Shown here in pieces: positions 53,638 through 62,051 of a DNA stretch of 64,000 nt (positions within the stretch are counted from its first letter, which is position 1; every line of letters begins with the position of its first letter). The stretch spans positions 1-64,000 of the forward strand of contig JADCFP010000084.1 in assembly GCA_020249465.1 (NCBI GenBank), read 5' to 3'. This DNA comes from Roseomonas sp. GTDB lineage: Bacteria > Pseudomonadota > Alphaproteobacteria > Acetobacterales > Acetobacteraceae. Below the pieces are notes generated by a model. That model did not search any database, was not told where the DNA came from, and saw nothing but the letters and a program-made list of their open reading frames with translations. The position numbers and the translations under genes were made by a program.

Positions 53638-54471
53638 TTAGCGGAAGAGCCCAAGCAGAACCTGCGGCCCCTGATTGGCCAGGCCCAAGGTTTGCACCCC
53701 AAGCTGCTGTCGAACTTTCAGCGCTTCAAGCGTAGAACTTTCCTTGGCAAGGTCAGCATCCACCAGCGCGCCAAGCCCGCCTTCCATGGCATCCACCTTC
53801 TTCGCGTTATAGCTGATCTGATTATCGACAAAGGCCATGGAGGCGCCAAAGGTATTGAGCGCGGTGGAGATTTGCTTGTCTACGCTATCAAAGGTGCCGG
53901 CATTGGCGATCCAGGTTTGCGCGGCGCTCGCTGTTAGGGGCGGGGTGGTGGATATCTTCAGATTCGCGCCATTAATTGCACTGATGGTGAACGTACCACC
54001 ACCTTCATTTCGAATGGCGGTGATGTCGCCACCACCGTTAGCGGTATCGGTCGAAAGCAGCGAGCGCCCGTTATACGTGGCATCATCCACGAATTTGCCG
54101 ACCTGATCGGACAGGAGCCTGTATTGCGTTTCATACTGCGTGCGCTGATCGGTGCTGATGGATCCATCTGCCAGTCGGGTCAGCACCCCGCGAATCTGCT
54201 TCATGGTATCGGAAACAACGGAAAGCGCGGCAAAGGTGGTTTCCAGAACACCCTTAACGCCGCCAAGCTGTTCGCCAACCGCGATAACACCCGCCACATC
54301 GGAACGAACCGCCTGCGCCACAGCGAATGCGCCACCGTCATCCTTGGCATCAGAAACACGGTAGCCCGTGGAAACCCGCTTCTGCGTGACCGAAATCTCC
54401 GCATTGGTATTATTGAGCGACTGGAGCGCAATCAACGCTTGCGAATTCGTATTGATCGAGTTCATCGGCAT
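53638..54471 (-). CDS. Flagellin (copy A)
   Basis: 277 residues. N-terminal MPMNSINTNSQALIALQSLN, TQKRVSTGYRVSDAKDDGGA and C-terminal GVQTLGLANQGPQVLLGLFR form the conserved polymerisation ends; the centre (about 140-190) differs most from copy B. Like copy B it lacks the outer D2/D3 domains. Two distinct flagellins may give a filament of mixed subunits. It has its own upstream copy of the 29-nt element. Confidence 0.97.
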   Translation of the reverse strand: MPMNSINTNSQALIALQSLNNTNAEISVTQKRVSTGYRVSDAKDDGGAFAVAQAVRSDVAGVIAVGEQLGGVKGVLETTFAALSVVSDTMKQIRGVLTRLADGSISTDQRTQYETQYRLLSDQVGKFVDDATYNGRSLLSTDTANGGGDITAIRNEGGGTFTISAINGANLKISTTPPLTASAAQTWIANAGTFDSVDKQISTALNTFGASMAFVDNQISYNAKKVDAMEGGLGALVDADLAKESSTLEALKVRQQLGVQTLGLANQGPQVLLGLFR

Positions 54472-54560
54472 CGGAGTTTTTCCGTTCCAACGGCGCCGAC
54501 CTCATGCAAGATCTATAGCGCCTTTTGTTCCACCGCATTTTGCGACGTGGGTCGACTAAA

Positions 54561-54589
54561 CCCGGAAAAAGTTAATAAAGTCTAAATGC
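54561..54589 (-). promoter_or_regulatory. Shared 29-nt element upstream of flagellin A
   Basis: Read on the minus strand it contains GCATTTAGACTTTATTAACT then TTTTCCGGG. It matches the element before flagellin B at 23 of 29 positions and lies 89 nt from the start codon. The flanks on both sides are much less alike, which points to a functional site rather than simple duplication. Confidence 0.6.
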
Positions 54590-54624
54590 GCGCCGAATTT
54601 TTTTACTTCCGGGCAATTTTCCTT

Positions 54625-54663
54625 AAAAAAAAGATGAACGGGCGGGCTGAGTTGCGCCCGCCC
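54625..54663 (-). terminator. Intrinsic terminator of efp
   Basis: On the minus strand GGGCGGGC (54663-54656) pairs with GCCCGCCC (54647-54640), then GTTCATC and a run of eight T (54632-54625). It starts 8 nt after the efp stop. Confidence 0.85.
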
Positions 54664-54671
54664 ATCCCGCC

Positions 54672-55238
54672 TTATTTCGCCCTTTCATAATAAGTGCCAT
54701 CGGCGGTCTTGACCACAATCTTTTCACCCGCCGTGATAAAGGGCGGCACCATCACCTTGACTCCATTGGAAAGCACTGCCGGCTTGTAGGAGGATGACGC
54801 GGTCTGGCCCTTCACCACCGGGTCGGCTTCCACAATCTCAAGCGTCACGGTCTCGGGCAGGTCCATCGAAACAGGCTCACCTTCGATCAGCTTGACGTTG
54901 ACCGTCATGTTTTCCTGCAAATATGGCAGGCGTTCGCCCAGGATATCCTTGGGCACCAGGGTTTGTTCGAAGGTTTCCGGGTCCATCAGGACCAGGTTTT
55001 CGCCATCCTCATAGGAATAGGTGAATTCCTTATCCTCGGTGGTCAGGCGTTCCACCGTATCGGCGGTGCGCCAACGCTGGTCCTTCTTGGCGCCGGTCTT
55101 CACATTGCGCATTTCCACCTGAATAACCGCCGCGCCCTTGCCGGGGATCATGATGTTCTGCTTCAGAATGGTGTAGCGCTGGCCTTCAAATTCAATGACC
55201 ATACCGGCGCGCATCTGGTTGGCTTGCATCTTCGCCAT
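54672..55238 (-). CDS. efp: Elongation factor P
   Basis: 188 residues from the ATG at 55238 (MAKMQANQMRAGMVIEFEGQ); the longer frame upstream is not part of the family. Three beta-barrel domains, with Lys34 in MIPGKGAAV at the position modified by EpmA-type lysylation, and the C-terminal KVMVPPFITAGEKIVVKTAD signature. EF-P helps ribosomes join consecutive prolines. It may matter for the Pro-rich proteins in this window. It has its own terminator. Confidence 0.97.
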   Translation of the reverse strand: MAKMQANQMRAGMVIEFEGQRYTILKQNIMIPGKGAAVIQVEMRNVKTGAKKDQRWRTADTVERLTTEDKEFTYSYEDGENLVLMDPETFEQTLVPKDILGERLPYLQENMTVNVKLIEGEPVSMDLPETVTLEIVEADPVVKGQTASSSYKPAVLSNGVKVMVPPFITAGEKIVVKTADGTYYERAK

Positions 55239-55403
55239 GGGAATACCTGCATCTTCGCGGTTGAAACGGGGCCAGCCCGGGCGGGATGGCATATGCGCGC
55301 GGGTATAGGGGCCAGTGCGGGGCGCGGCAAGCTTTGGGCCGATTTGCCATGCCGCCAAACCGATCTAGGCTCACGCCACGTTCCAAGGATCAGGAGGCAC
55401 GCC

Positions 55404-56459
55404 ATGTCCGGCCGTACCATCATCCAAGGCGCGCTGCTGGCCGCGGGCCTCGCCGCCGCCGCGCCTGCCGCCGCGCAATACCCCGAACCGCGCGAAGCCA
55501 TCTGGGTCGCGCGCGATTTCCGCTTCCACACCGGGGAGGTGATGCCGGAACTCCGCCTTGGCTATCTGACGATTGGTGAGCCCTCCGGCACCCCGGTGCT
55601 GGTGCTGCATGGCACGGCGGGGTCGTCGCGGAGCATGGTCTCGCCGGCTTTTGCCGGGCAGCTTTTTGGCCCAGGCCAGCCGTTGGATACGGCAAAGCAT
55701 TACATCATCATCCCGGATGCGCTGGGGGCGGGGAAATCCTCCAAGCCATCGGATGGGATGCGGGCGCGGTTTCCGCATTTCAACTACGCCGATATCCTGG
55801 CAGCCCAGCATCGGCTGCTGACCGAGGGCCTGGGGGTCAGCCATGTGCGGCTGGTCATCGGCAATTCCATGGGCGGCATGCTGGCCTGGCTTTGGGGAGT
55901 GACCCATCCGGATTTCATGGACGCCATTGTGCCCATGGCAGCCCAGCCCACCGCCATGTCCGGGCGGAATTGGATGCTCAGGCGCATGATGATCGAAACC
56001 ATCCGGCGCGACCCGGCCTATCAAGATGGGAATTATACCAGCCAGCCGGCTTCGCTTTCTCTGGCCTTCCTGTTCTTCAATATAGCGACCAATGGCGGGT
56101 CTCAGGCTTTGCAAAAGGCGGCGCCGACCCGCGCGGCGGCAGATGCCATCCTGGATCAACGTCTGGCCCAGCCGGCGGCGGGGGACGCCAATGACCTTAT
56201 CTATATGTATGAGGCATCGCGCGATTATGACCCGGAACCGCTGCTGGGGCGGATCAGGGCCAGGGTGCTTGCGATCAATTCCGCCGATGATGAACGCAAC
56301 CCGCATGAGACAGGGCTGATGGCGGCCGCCATGGCGCGCATCCCGCATGCGCGGCTGTTGCTGATACCGGGCAGTACGGAAACCGCCGGCCATGGCACCG
56401 CCGGCCAGGCACGGTTTTGGCGGGAGGAACTTGCGGGTTTTCTGAGGGAAGTGCCGTGA
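55404..56459 (+). CDS. Exported alpha/beta hydrolase, MetX-like
   Basis: 351 residues from the ATG at 55404 (CAGGAGG upstream), with signal peptide MSGRTIIQGALLAAGLAAAA ending AAAQ. The fold shows VLVLHGTAGSSRS (oxyanion region), the nucleophile Ser in VIGNSMGGMLAWLWG, an Asp in INSADDERNP and the His in TAGHGTAGQ. This looks like homoserine O-acetyltransferase-type hydrolases, but export to the periplasm argues against a role in methionine synthesis. It is followed by an Ldh-family gene after 43 nt. Confidence 0.88.
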   Translation: MSGRTIIQGALLAAGLAAAAPAAAQYPEPREAIWVARDFRFHTGEVMPELRLGYLTIGEPSGTPVLVLHGTAGSSRSMVSPAFAGQLFGPGQPLDTAKHYIIIPDALGAGKSSKPSDGMRARFPHFNYADILAAQHRLLTEGLGVSHVRLVIGNSMGGMLAWLWGVTHPDFMDAIVPMAAQPTAMSGRNWMLRRMMIETIRRDPAYQDGNYTSQPASLSLAFLFFNIATNGGSQALQKAAPTRAAADAILDQRLAQPAAGDANDLIYMYEASRDYDPEPLLGRIRARVLAINSADDERNPHETGLMAAAMARIPHARLLLIPGSTETAGHGTAGQARFWREELAGFLREVP

Positions 56460-56502
56460 ACCACGCCCTATCAAGCGCCCAACAGACCACAGGAGTGAAC
56501 TC

Positions 56503-57591
56503 ATGAAAGCCGCCCCGATGCTCCGCGTTGATCCCGCCGCCTTGCGCGGCCTGGTGCATGCCATGATCCGTGCCGGCGGCAGCGCAGAAGATGAAGCGGC
56601 GATGGTAACCGATCATTTGCTGGAATCGAACCTGCAAGGCCATGACAGCCACGGCATCATGCTGCTGGTGCGCTATGTGGAAAATCTCCGCGCCGGGAAG
56701 CTTCATGCCGGCGCCATGCCGGAAGCGGTGCGGCAGGAGCCGTCGCTGGCGGTATTTGACGGCAAGATGGGCTATGGCCAGCGCATTGGGCGCATCACAA
56801 TGGATTGGGCGATCAATGCCGCGCGCCAACATGGCCACGCGGTGATGGCGCTGCGCAATGTGCATCATCTGGGGCGCATCGGTTCCTACGGCGAACAGGC
56901 GGCGCGGGCTGGAATGATTTCGGTCCATTTCGTTAATGGTGTTTCCGGCCCAGGCGCGGTGGCGCCCTTTGGCGGGACCGATGGGCGCATGTCCACCAAC
57001 CCTGTTTGCGTGGCCGTGCCGGCGGTGGCGGAGGGCGAACACCCGCTGATCCTGGATTTTGCAACCGCCGCGATTGCGCTTGGCAAATGCCGTGTGGCCT
57101 TCAATGCCGGCAAGCCAGTGCCGGATGGTGCCTTGGTGGATGCCAGGGGCAAGCCCACCAATGATCCGGGTGTGCTGTATCGGGACCAGCCGCGCGGCGC
57201 GCTGCTGCCCTTTGGTGGGCATAAGGGCTATGGGCTGGCGCTGATGTGCGAAATCCTGGCCGGCGCGCTGATTGGCGGCGTGACCGCAGCGCCGCATCAC
57301 ACAAAGGATGGCAGCATCGTCAATGGCTGGCTTGCCTTTGTCATTGACCCCGCGCGCTTTGGCGATCTGGCCGCCTTCCGTTCTGAAATGGCCGCCGTGA
57401 TTGCGCATGTGAAAGCATCCCCGCCTGCTGAACCCGATCAGCCCGTGCTGGTGGCCGGTGAGAAGGAAAGAGCAACCCGCGCCGCGCGATTGGCGGGCGG
57501 CATACCGGTGGATGCCACCACCTGGGACATCCTTGCCGATACCGCGCGCAGCCTTGGCATCAATGCCATCCCAACGCCGGGCACTTTCTAG
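56503..57591 (+). CDS. Ldh-family (malate/L-lactate/ureidoglycolate) dehydrogenase
   Basis: 362 residues of the MDH2/LDH2 family. Family motifs are LLESNLQGHDSHGIMLLVRY with the catalytic His, MALRNVHHLGRIGSYGEQA and KGYGLALMCEILAG. These NAD(P)-dependent enzymes oxidise 2-hydroxy acids such as malate, L-lactate, sulfolactate or ureidoglycolate. It is one of two members of the family in this window. The neighbour downstream starts 3 nt after its stop. Confidence 0.92.
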   Translation: MKAAPMLRVDPAALRGLVHAMIRAGGSAEDEAAMVTDHLLESNLQGHDSHGIMLLVRYVENLRAGKLHAGAMPEAVRQEPSLAVFDGKMGYGQRIGRITMDWAINAARQHGHAVMALRNVHHLGRIGSYGEQAARAGMISVHFVNGVSGPGAVAPFGGTDGRMSTNPVCVAVPAVAEGEHPLILDFATAAIALGKCRVAFNAGKPVPDGALVDARGKPTNDPGVLYRDQPRGALLPFGGHKGYGLALMCEILAGALIGGVTAAPHHTKDGSIVNGWLAFVIDPARFGDLAAFRSEMAAVIAHVKASPPAEPDQPVLVAGEKERATRAARLAGGIPVDATTWDILADTARSLGINAIPTPGTF

Positions 57592-57594
57592 GCA

Positions 57595-58326
57595 GTGCTG
57601 CGCCTTCTGCTGCTGGCGCTGAGCCTTTGCGGGGCGAGCGCTTATGCGCAAGCGCCGGATTGGCGCAGCGTTGCGCCGCCCTTGCCGTTAAGTGCTCCTG
57701 TCACGCCGACCACGGCGCCGGTGGCGATTGGTGGCGCGGCTTGGGGGCCGTGGCGTAAGCTCTGCCGTGAGCAATGGGAAAGGCTGGACCGCGCAGCGCG
57801 CCGCGATTGCCTGAATGTTGCGGGCGTGGAGCGTGATGCAATGTCTCGCGCGACGCGCCTTATTCTGGCGCCGGAGGCGTTGCGCGGGGAAAGGCTTGCC
57901 GTGCTGCGCCGCGATGATGGTGGCATTACCAGCTTCACGCATGAACCGCCCGATGCGGCGCGTGATGGTGCGCTGCTTCCCTGGCGGCGGCATTTTGAAA
58001 GCTGGAGCCTGACGGCGCGGCGCATCCCCGCGGGTGGGACCTTCGAATTGCCCGTGCCTGATAGTCCGCGCGGCGTGACCTGCCGTGCCGAGGGGCTTTC
58101 ACGGATTGAAGCGCGCCAGGTGCTGGTGGCGATCTGCGCCGTGGAATTGGCCGGCCGGCTTGGCAATACAGGGCAGGAGGCACGGATCGCCATGGCCGGG
58201 CGGATTGCGATTGATCTGCCAAGCGCGATGATTGTGGCGCAGGGCTATGCTTCCAGGATTGAGACCTTCGCGGGCGGGCGTTCCAATGGCGTGGTGATCA
58301 CCGCGGCGCGGCATTGGTTGGAATAG
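57595..58326 (+). CDS. Exported protein of unknown function
   Basis: 243 residues from a GTG at 57595, 3 nt after the Ldh gene. A signal peptide (MLRLLLLALSLCGASA, then YAQ) is followed by a soluble basic domain with WGPWRKLCREQWERLDRAAR, HEPPDAARDGALLPWRRHF and AICAVELAGRLGNTGQEAR. Four cysteines in the mature part could form disulfides. I recognise no family. The position suggests co-transcription with the hydrolase and dehydrogenase. Confidence 0.7.
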   Translation: MLRLLLLALSLCGASAYAQAPDWRSVAPPLPLSAPVTPTTAPVAIGGAAWGPWRKLCREQWERLDRAARRDCLNVAGVERDAMSRATRLILAPEALRGERLAVLRRDDGGITSFTHEPPDAARDGALLPWRRHFESWSLTARRIPAGGTFELPVPDSPRGVTCRAEGLSRIEARQVLVAICAVELAGRLGNTGQEARIAMAGRIAIDLPSAMIVAQGYASRIETFAGGRSNGVVITAARHWLE

Positions 58327-58551
58327 CGCGGGTTATTTTTGCTGATTTTAAGGAAAAACTTGCGATTGGCTTGGGAAAGGCCCATATGACTCGTGTCACC
58401 TCGTCCGGTTTGGGCGTTTCGGCCCGGCCCCATGAAGGTTTGGCGAGTATCCTCAAACCTGCTTCCCGTGCCTTCCCATGGTTGGGCTGTAGCGATGGTC
58501 GGCCCGTAGCGCGATCCCGCGTGGCGGCTTTTCTCAACCGGAGTAAACAGC

Positions 58552-58758
58552 ATGGCAACCGGCACTGTAAAATGGTTCAACGCCACCAAGGGTTATGGCT
58601 TCATCCAACCCGATGATGGCAGCAAGGACGTCTTCGTCCATGTCAGCGATGTCCAGCGTTCTGGCCTGCAAGGCCTGAATGAAGGCGACAAGATTGATTT
58701 CGAATTGCAGAAGGGTCAGCAGGGCAAGATTTCTGCTGGCAATCTACGCAAGATCTGA
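58552..58758 (+). CDS. CspA-family cold-shock protein
   Basis: 68 residues. Cold-shock domain with RNP1 [11 protein letters not shown] and RNP2 VFVHVSDVQ. It binds single-stranded RNA as a chaperone. The 225-nt upstream gap has no gene and probably includes a long 5' untranslated region, as is usual for csp genes. A terminator follows the stop. Confidence 0.96.
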   Translation: MATGTVKWFNATKGYGFIQPDDGSKDVFVHVSDVQRSGLQGLNEGDKIDFELQKGQQGKISAGNLRKI

Positions 58759-58798
58759 TCTGCGATTGCAGCGCTTTCGGGCGCTGTAGTTTCTGGAG

Positions 58799-58830
58799 CG
58801 GGGCGGCGTTTGTCGCCCCGTTTTCGTTTT
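58799..58830 (+). terminator. Intrinsic terminator of the cold-shock gene
   Basis: CGGGGCG (58799-58805) pairs with CGCCCCG (58814-58820), followed by TTTTCGTTTT. It lies 40 nt after the stop and only 17 nt before the next gene's start, so that gene depends on read-through or an internal promoter. Confidence 0.82.
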
Positions 58831-58847
58831 ATGTTTGGAGAAGCGGC

Positions 58848-59036
58848 ATGGCGCGCAAACCGAATTATGGGCAGAACCGGGCTGATGTGAACCGGGCCAA
58901 ACAGGCGCGCAAGGAAGCCAAGCTGGAAGCGCTGAAGGAAGCGGTGGCGCGGCGCAAGGCGGGCGAAGAACCGCAGGATGCCGAAGCCGACACCAGCGAA
59001 GATTCAAGGACTAAAGGAGAACACCATGGCCAATAA
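58848..59036 (+). CDS. Small basic hypothetical protein (62 aa)
   Basis: 62 residues, start ATG with GGAG upstream (TTTGGAGAAGCGGC). A basic helical start (MARKPNYGQNRADVNRAKQA) turns acidic at the C-terminus (EEPQDAEADTSEDS). It overlaps the next gene by 11 nt. The charged composition suggests nucleic-acid or ribosome contact, but I recognise no family. Confidence 0.7.
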   Translation: MARKPNYGQNRADVNRAKQARKEAKLEALKEAVARRKAGEEPQDAEADTSEDSRTKGEHHGQ

Positions 59037-59256
59037 GCCAGGAACCCAAGCACGCTTCGTGCTGTTTGATGTGATTTATGAGGATGGCAGCCGCCGTTCC
59101 AACCGGAAGGTGCCGGCGGAATTGCTCGGCGGGCTTGATGGTGATTTGCCGGCGCAGAAGGAAATTGAAGCGCAGGACAATGAAATCGCGAAGGCGTCCG
59201 GCAAGGCTGCTTTGCGTATTGCCTCCATCCAACGGGTGGGTGGGAAGAAGCGTTAG
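59026..59256 (+). CDS. Small hypothetical protein (76 aa)
   Basis: 76 residues from the ATG at 59026 with AAGGAGA upstream. It begins MANKPGTQARFVLFDVIYED and ends VGGKKR; the middle has QKEIEAQDNEIAKASGKAAL. The start sits inside the end of the preceding small gene, so both are translated together. Function unknown. Confidence 0.7.
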   Translation: MANKPGTQARFVLFDVIYEDGSRRSNRKVPAELLGGLDGDLPAQKEIEAQDNEIAKASGKAALRIASIQRVGGKKR

Positions 59257-59370
59257 GCCATCTAGGTGAGAGCCCCGCCTTGCCGCTTTGTTTCACGCAT
59301 GCAAGATAGGCGCTGACGACAAATACGCGCTCTGCGCCGCACTTGTTTGACCTATCGGGGATGCTCCGTG

Positions 59371-59844
59371 ATGCCGACTGACGCCGAACTTCTTTCCCGT
59401 CTGACTGCCCTTGGCCATGCCCTGCCGCCGGCGGCCAAGCCTGTGGCGGAATTCATCCTGTGGCGGCGCGAGGGCAATTTGATCTTCCTCGCCGGTCAGA
59501 TTTGCGAACGGAACGGTGTGCCCTACCCCACCGGGGTTTATGGCAAGGATGTTGACCTGGCGACCGCGCGCGCAGGCGGGCTTGCGATTGGCCTGCAACT
59601 GCTATCCACCCTGCGCACGGCGCTTGGTGGCGATCTTGGCCGCGTCCGTCAGGTGGTCATGGTGCGTGGCTTCGTGACCGCAGCACCCGGCATGGGTGAT
59701 TATCCCAAGGTGATCAATGCCTGTTCGGAGCTGTTCATCGCGCTTTGGGGCGAGAATGGCCGGCATGCCCGCACCTCAATCGGCGTGGCGCAACTGCCAC
59801 TCGATGCGACAGTCGAGATTGACGCGGTCTTCGCAGTCGATTGA
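59371..59844 (+). CDS. RidA/YjgF-family protein
   Basis: 157 residues from the ATG at 59371. YjgF-fold features: FLAGQICERNGVPYP, VVMVRGFVTAAPG, and HARTSIGVAQLPLDATVEID, where the Arg matches the residue that binds the carboxylate in RidA enamine deaminases. This is the slightly longer subgroup often next to catabolic dehydrogenases. It is followed by an Ldh-family gene 52 nt away. Confidence 0.9.
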   Translation: MPTDAELLSRLTALGHALPPAAKPVAEFILWRREGNLIFLAGQICERNGVPYPTGVYGKDVDLATARAGGLAIGLQLLSTLRTALGGDLGRVRQVVMVRGFVTAAPGMGDYPKVINACSELFIALWGENGRHARTSIGVAQLPLDATVEIDAVFAVD

Positions 59845-59896
59845 GTGTTCTCAGGCGCGCCCTCAGCTGCTTCTGATGGCGGCGATGGAGGACGCG

Positions 59897-61060
59897 ATGA
59901 CTGATACCGCAAAGGGCGATGCCCGTATTCCTGGGATGCAGGAGGGCAAGGACCTAAGCCAGCCCGCGCCCGCGGCGCCGCTTATCCCGGCTGAAACCTG
60001 CCGCGCGCAGATCATTGCCGTGCTCTCCGCCTGGGGCATGGACCCGAAACTCATTGAAACCACCGCCGAGGTCATGATCGAAACCGATCTGGCCGGCGTG
60101 GATAGCCACGGCATTTCGATGCTGATGGATTATGATGAATCGCGCCGTAAGGGGAAACTCAACCTGGCCGCGCGCCCGCATATTGTGCGGGAGAATATCG
60201 TGACCGCGCTGGTGGATGCCGATGCCGGGCTTGGGCATCCCGCTTCCGTTTTTGCCATGGAATTGGCGATGGCGAAGGCGAAAATCGCCGGTGTCGGCGT
60301 AGTAACAGTGCGTAATTCGCACCATTTCGGCGCAGCCGGCCATTACGCCGCCATGGCGCCGCGTGAAGGGCTGATTGGCATGGTGACAAGTGCCACGCGC
60401 ACCATTGGCGTGTTGCCAACGCGCGGTGCGGTGCCGGTGCTGGGCACGAATCCTTTGGCCTTCGCCGCACCCGCCGGGCGCAACCGCGCCTTCCGTTTGG
60501 ATATGGCAACCAGCACCACGGCGGCGAATAAGGTGAAAGTCTATGATTTGCGCGGCAAACCCCTGCCCAAAGGTTGGGTGCTGGATGGCACCGGCCAGGC
60601 GGTAACCGATGCGGCGCGCGCCTGGGATATCATCAAGAACCAACCCATGGGCGGGCTGACCCCGGTTGGCGGCACGCCGGATATGGCGAGCCATAAGGGC
60701 TATGGTCTTGGGCTGATGGTGCATATTCTGGGCGGCGCGCTATCGGGCGCTTCTTTCTCCCCCATTCGCGTGCGCACCCAGCGCCCGGAAGACCCCGATA
60801 ATCTCGGCCATTTCTTCATGGCGATTGACCCGAAAGCCTTCCGCGACGAAGGCGCTTTTGAAGCCGATATGGATGAGGTGGTGGATGTGCTGCACGCAAC
60901 ACCGCCTACCGATCCCGCACTGCCCGTGCTGGTGCCCGGCGACCCTGAGGCGGAATCGCGTGAGATAAGGCTGCGCGATGGCATTCCCGTGCCGGAAAGC
61001 CTGCAGGCGCGCATTCGCGATGTCTGCCTGCGCAGCAATGCAGAATATCTGTTGGGCTAG
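59897..61060 (+). CDS. Ldh-family dehydrogenase (second copy in window)
   Basis: 387 residues from the ATG at 59897 with GGAGG upstream. MDH2/LDH2 motifs are IETDLAGVDSHGISMLMDY (His of the DSHG motif), VRNSHHFGAAGHYAAMAP and SHKGYGLGLMVHILGGALSG. It probably oxidises a 2-hydroxy acid with NAD(P). Flanked by RidA and a Bug binding protein, it may degrade what that receptor collects. It is only distantly like the copy at 56503-57591. Confidence 0.92.
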   Translation: MTDTAKGDARIPGMQEGKDLSQPAPAAPLIPAETCRAQIIAVLSAWGMDPKLIETTAEVMIETDLAGVDSHGISMLMDYDESRRKGKLNLAARPHIVRENIVTALVDADAGLGHPASVFAMELAMAKAKIAGVGVVTVRNSHHFGAAGHYAAMAPREGLIGMVTSATRTIGVLPTRGAVPVLGTNPLAFAAPAGRNRAFRLDMATSTTAANKVKVYDLRGKPLPKGWVLDGTGQAVTDAARAWDIIKNQPMGGLTPVGGTPDMASHKGYGLGLMVHILGGALSGASFSPIRVRTQRPEDPDNLGHFFMAIDPKAFRDEGAFEADMDEVVDVLHATPPTDPALPVLVPGDPEAESREIRLRDGIPVPESLQARIRDVCLRSNAEYLLG

Positions 61061-61074
61061 GGGAGGAATAGGAA

Positions 61075-62037
61075 ATGCTGAAACGTCGTGACCTCGCGCT
61101 AGCCGCGCTACTTGCTGCACCAGCGATTTCTGCGCGTGCGCAAGGTGCACCGATCCGCATGGTGATTCCCTTCGCACCTGGCGGAGCCACGGATGTGATT
61201 GGCCGCATCCTTGCACCCGGTATGCAGGAAGCGCTTGGCGGCACACCAGTGGTGGTGGAAAATCGCGGCGGTGCGGCCGGGCTTTTGGGCGCCGAGGCCG
61301 TGCTTGGCGCGCCGCCTGATGGGCAGACCATCACGCTGTTTACCATCACCAATGCGGTACTGAACGCCGGCATGGTGAAGAATGCGCGGCAGGATCCGCG
61401 CAATGGTTTCGCGCCGGTTTCGCAAGTGATTTCCATGCCCATGGTGCTGACCGTGGGCAAGCATGTGCCCGCGCAGAATTTGCAGGAATTCATCGCGCTG
61501 ATGCGCGCGCGGCCTGGGCGCCTGACCTATGGTTCAGCCGGGGCGGGCGGCATCAATCACCTTGGGTCGCATTTGCTGAATATGCGCACCAATACCGAAG
61601 CGTTGCATGTGCCCTATCGCGGCGCGGGCCTGGTCTTCACCGATATGATCGCGGGTAATGTGGATTTTTTGACGGAGGGCATTGCCTCCCAACAGCAGCA
61701 TGTGCGCGCGGGGTCCATTCGTGCACTCGCGGTGCTTTCGCGCGAAAGAAGCCCCTTGCTGCCTGACGTACCCACCGCGATCGAGCAAGGGCTGCCGGAT
61801 TTTGAGATCATGAATTTCATGGGCATTTTCGTCCATAAGGCGACGGCGCCTGCGCAGGTGGCGCGGCTGGAAGCCGCGACGCGCGCGGCGGTCGCCAATC
61901 CCGCCATTGCGCAAAGGCTGATTGAAGCCGGCACCGATCCGGTCGGCAGCAGTGCTGCTGATTTCAACGCTTTTTGGCAGGCGCAATTGGCGCTATGGCT
62001 GCCGGTGGTGGAGGCTTCCGGCGTGAAGCTCGATTAG
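61075..62037 (+). CDS. Bug-type tricarboxylate transporter binding protein
   Basis: 320 residues. Signal peptide MLKRRDLALAALLAAPAISA then RAQ, followed by IRMVIPFAPGGATDVIGRIL, ENRGGAAGLLGAEAV and HVPYRGAGLVFTDMIAGN. The start is 14 nt after the Ldh stop and the next gene begins 14 nt later. It is a periplasmic carboxylate receptor without TctAB partners in view. Confidence 0.93.
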   Translation: MLKRRDLALAALLAAPAISARAQGAPIRMVIPFAPGGATDVIGRILAPGMQEALGGTPVVVENRGGAAGLLGAEAVLGAPPDGQTITLFTITNAVLNAGMVKNARQDPRNGFAPVSQVISMPMVLTVGKHVPAQNLQEFIALMRARPGRLTYGSAGAGGINHLGSHLLNMRTNTEALHVPYRGAGLVFTDMIAGNVDFLTEGIASQQQHVRAGSIRALAVLSRERSPLLPDVPTAIEQGLPDFEIMNFMGIFVHKATAPAQVARLEAATRAAVANPAIAQRLIEAGTDPVGSSAADFNAFWQAQLALWLPVVEASGVKLD

Positions 62038-62051
62038 CGTAAAAGCACCTC

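Noticed and set aside
54963-55403. Upstream extension of the exported hydrolase frame through efp
   Set aside because: The signal peptide and ribosome-binding site place the start at 55404; the extension runs antisense to EF-P.
55239-55403. SAM-type riboswitch before the MetX-like hydrolase
   Set aside because: The 165-nt gap shows no SAM-II-like conserved core that I can recognise, and the protein is exported, so it is not a methionine synthesis gene.
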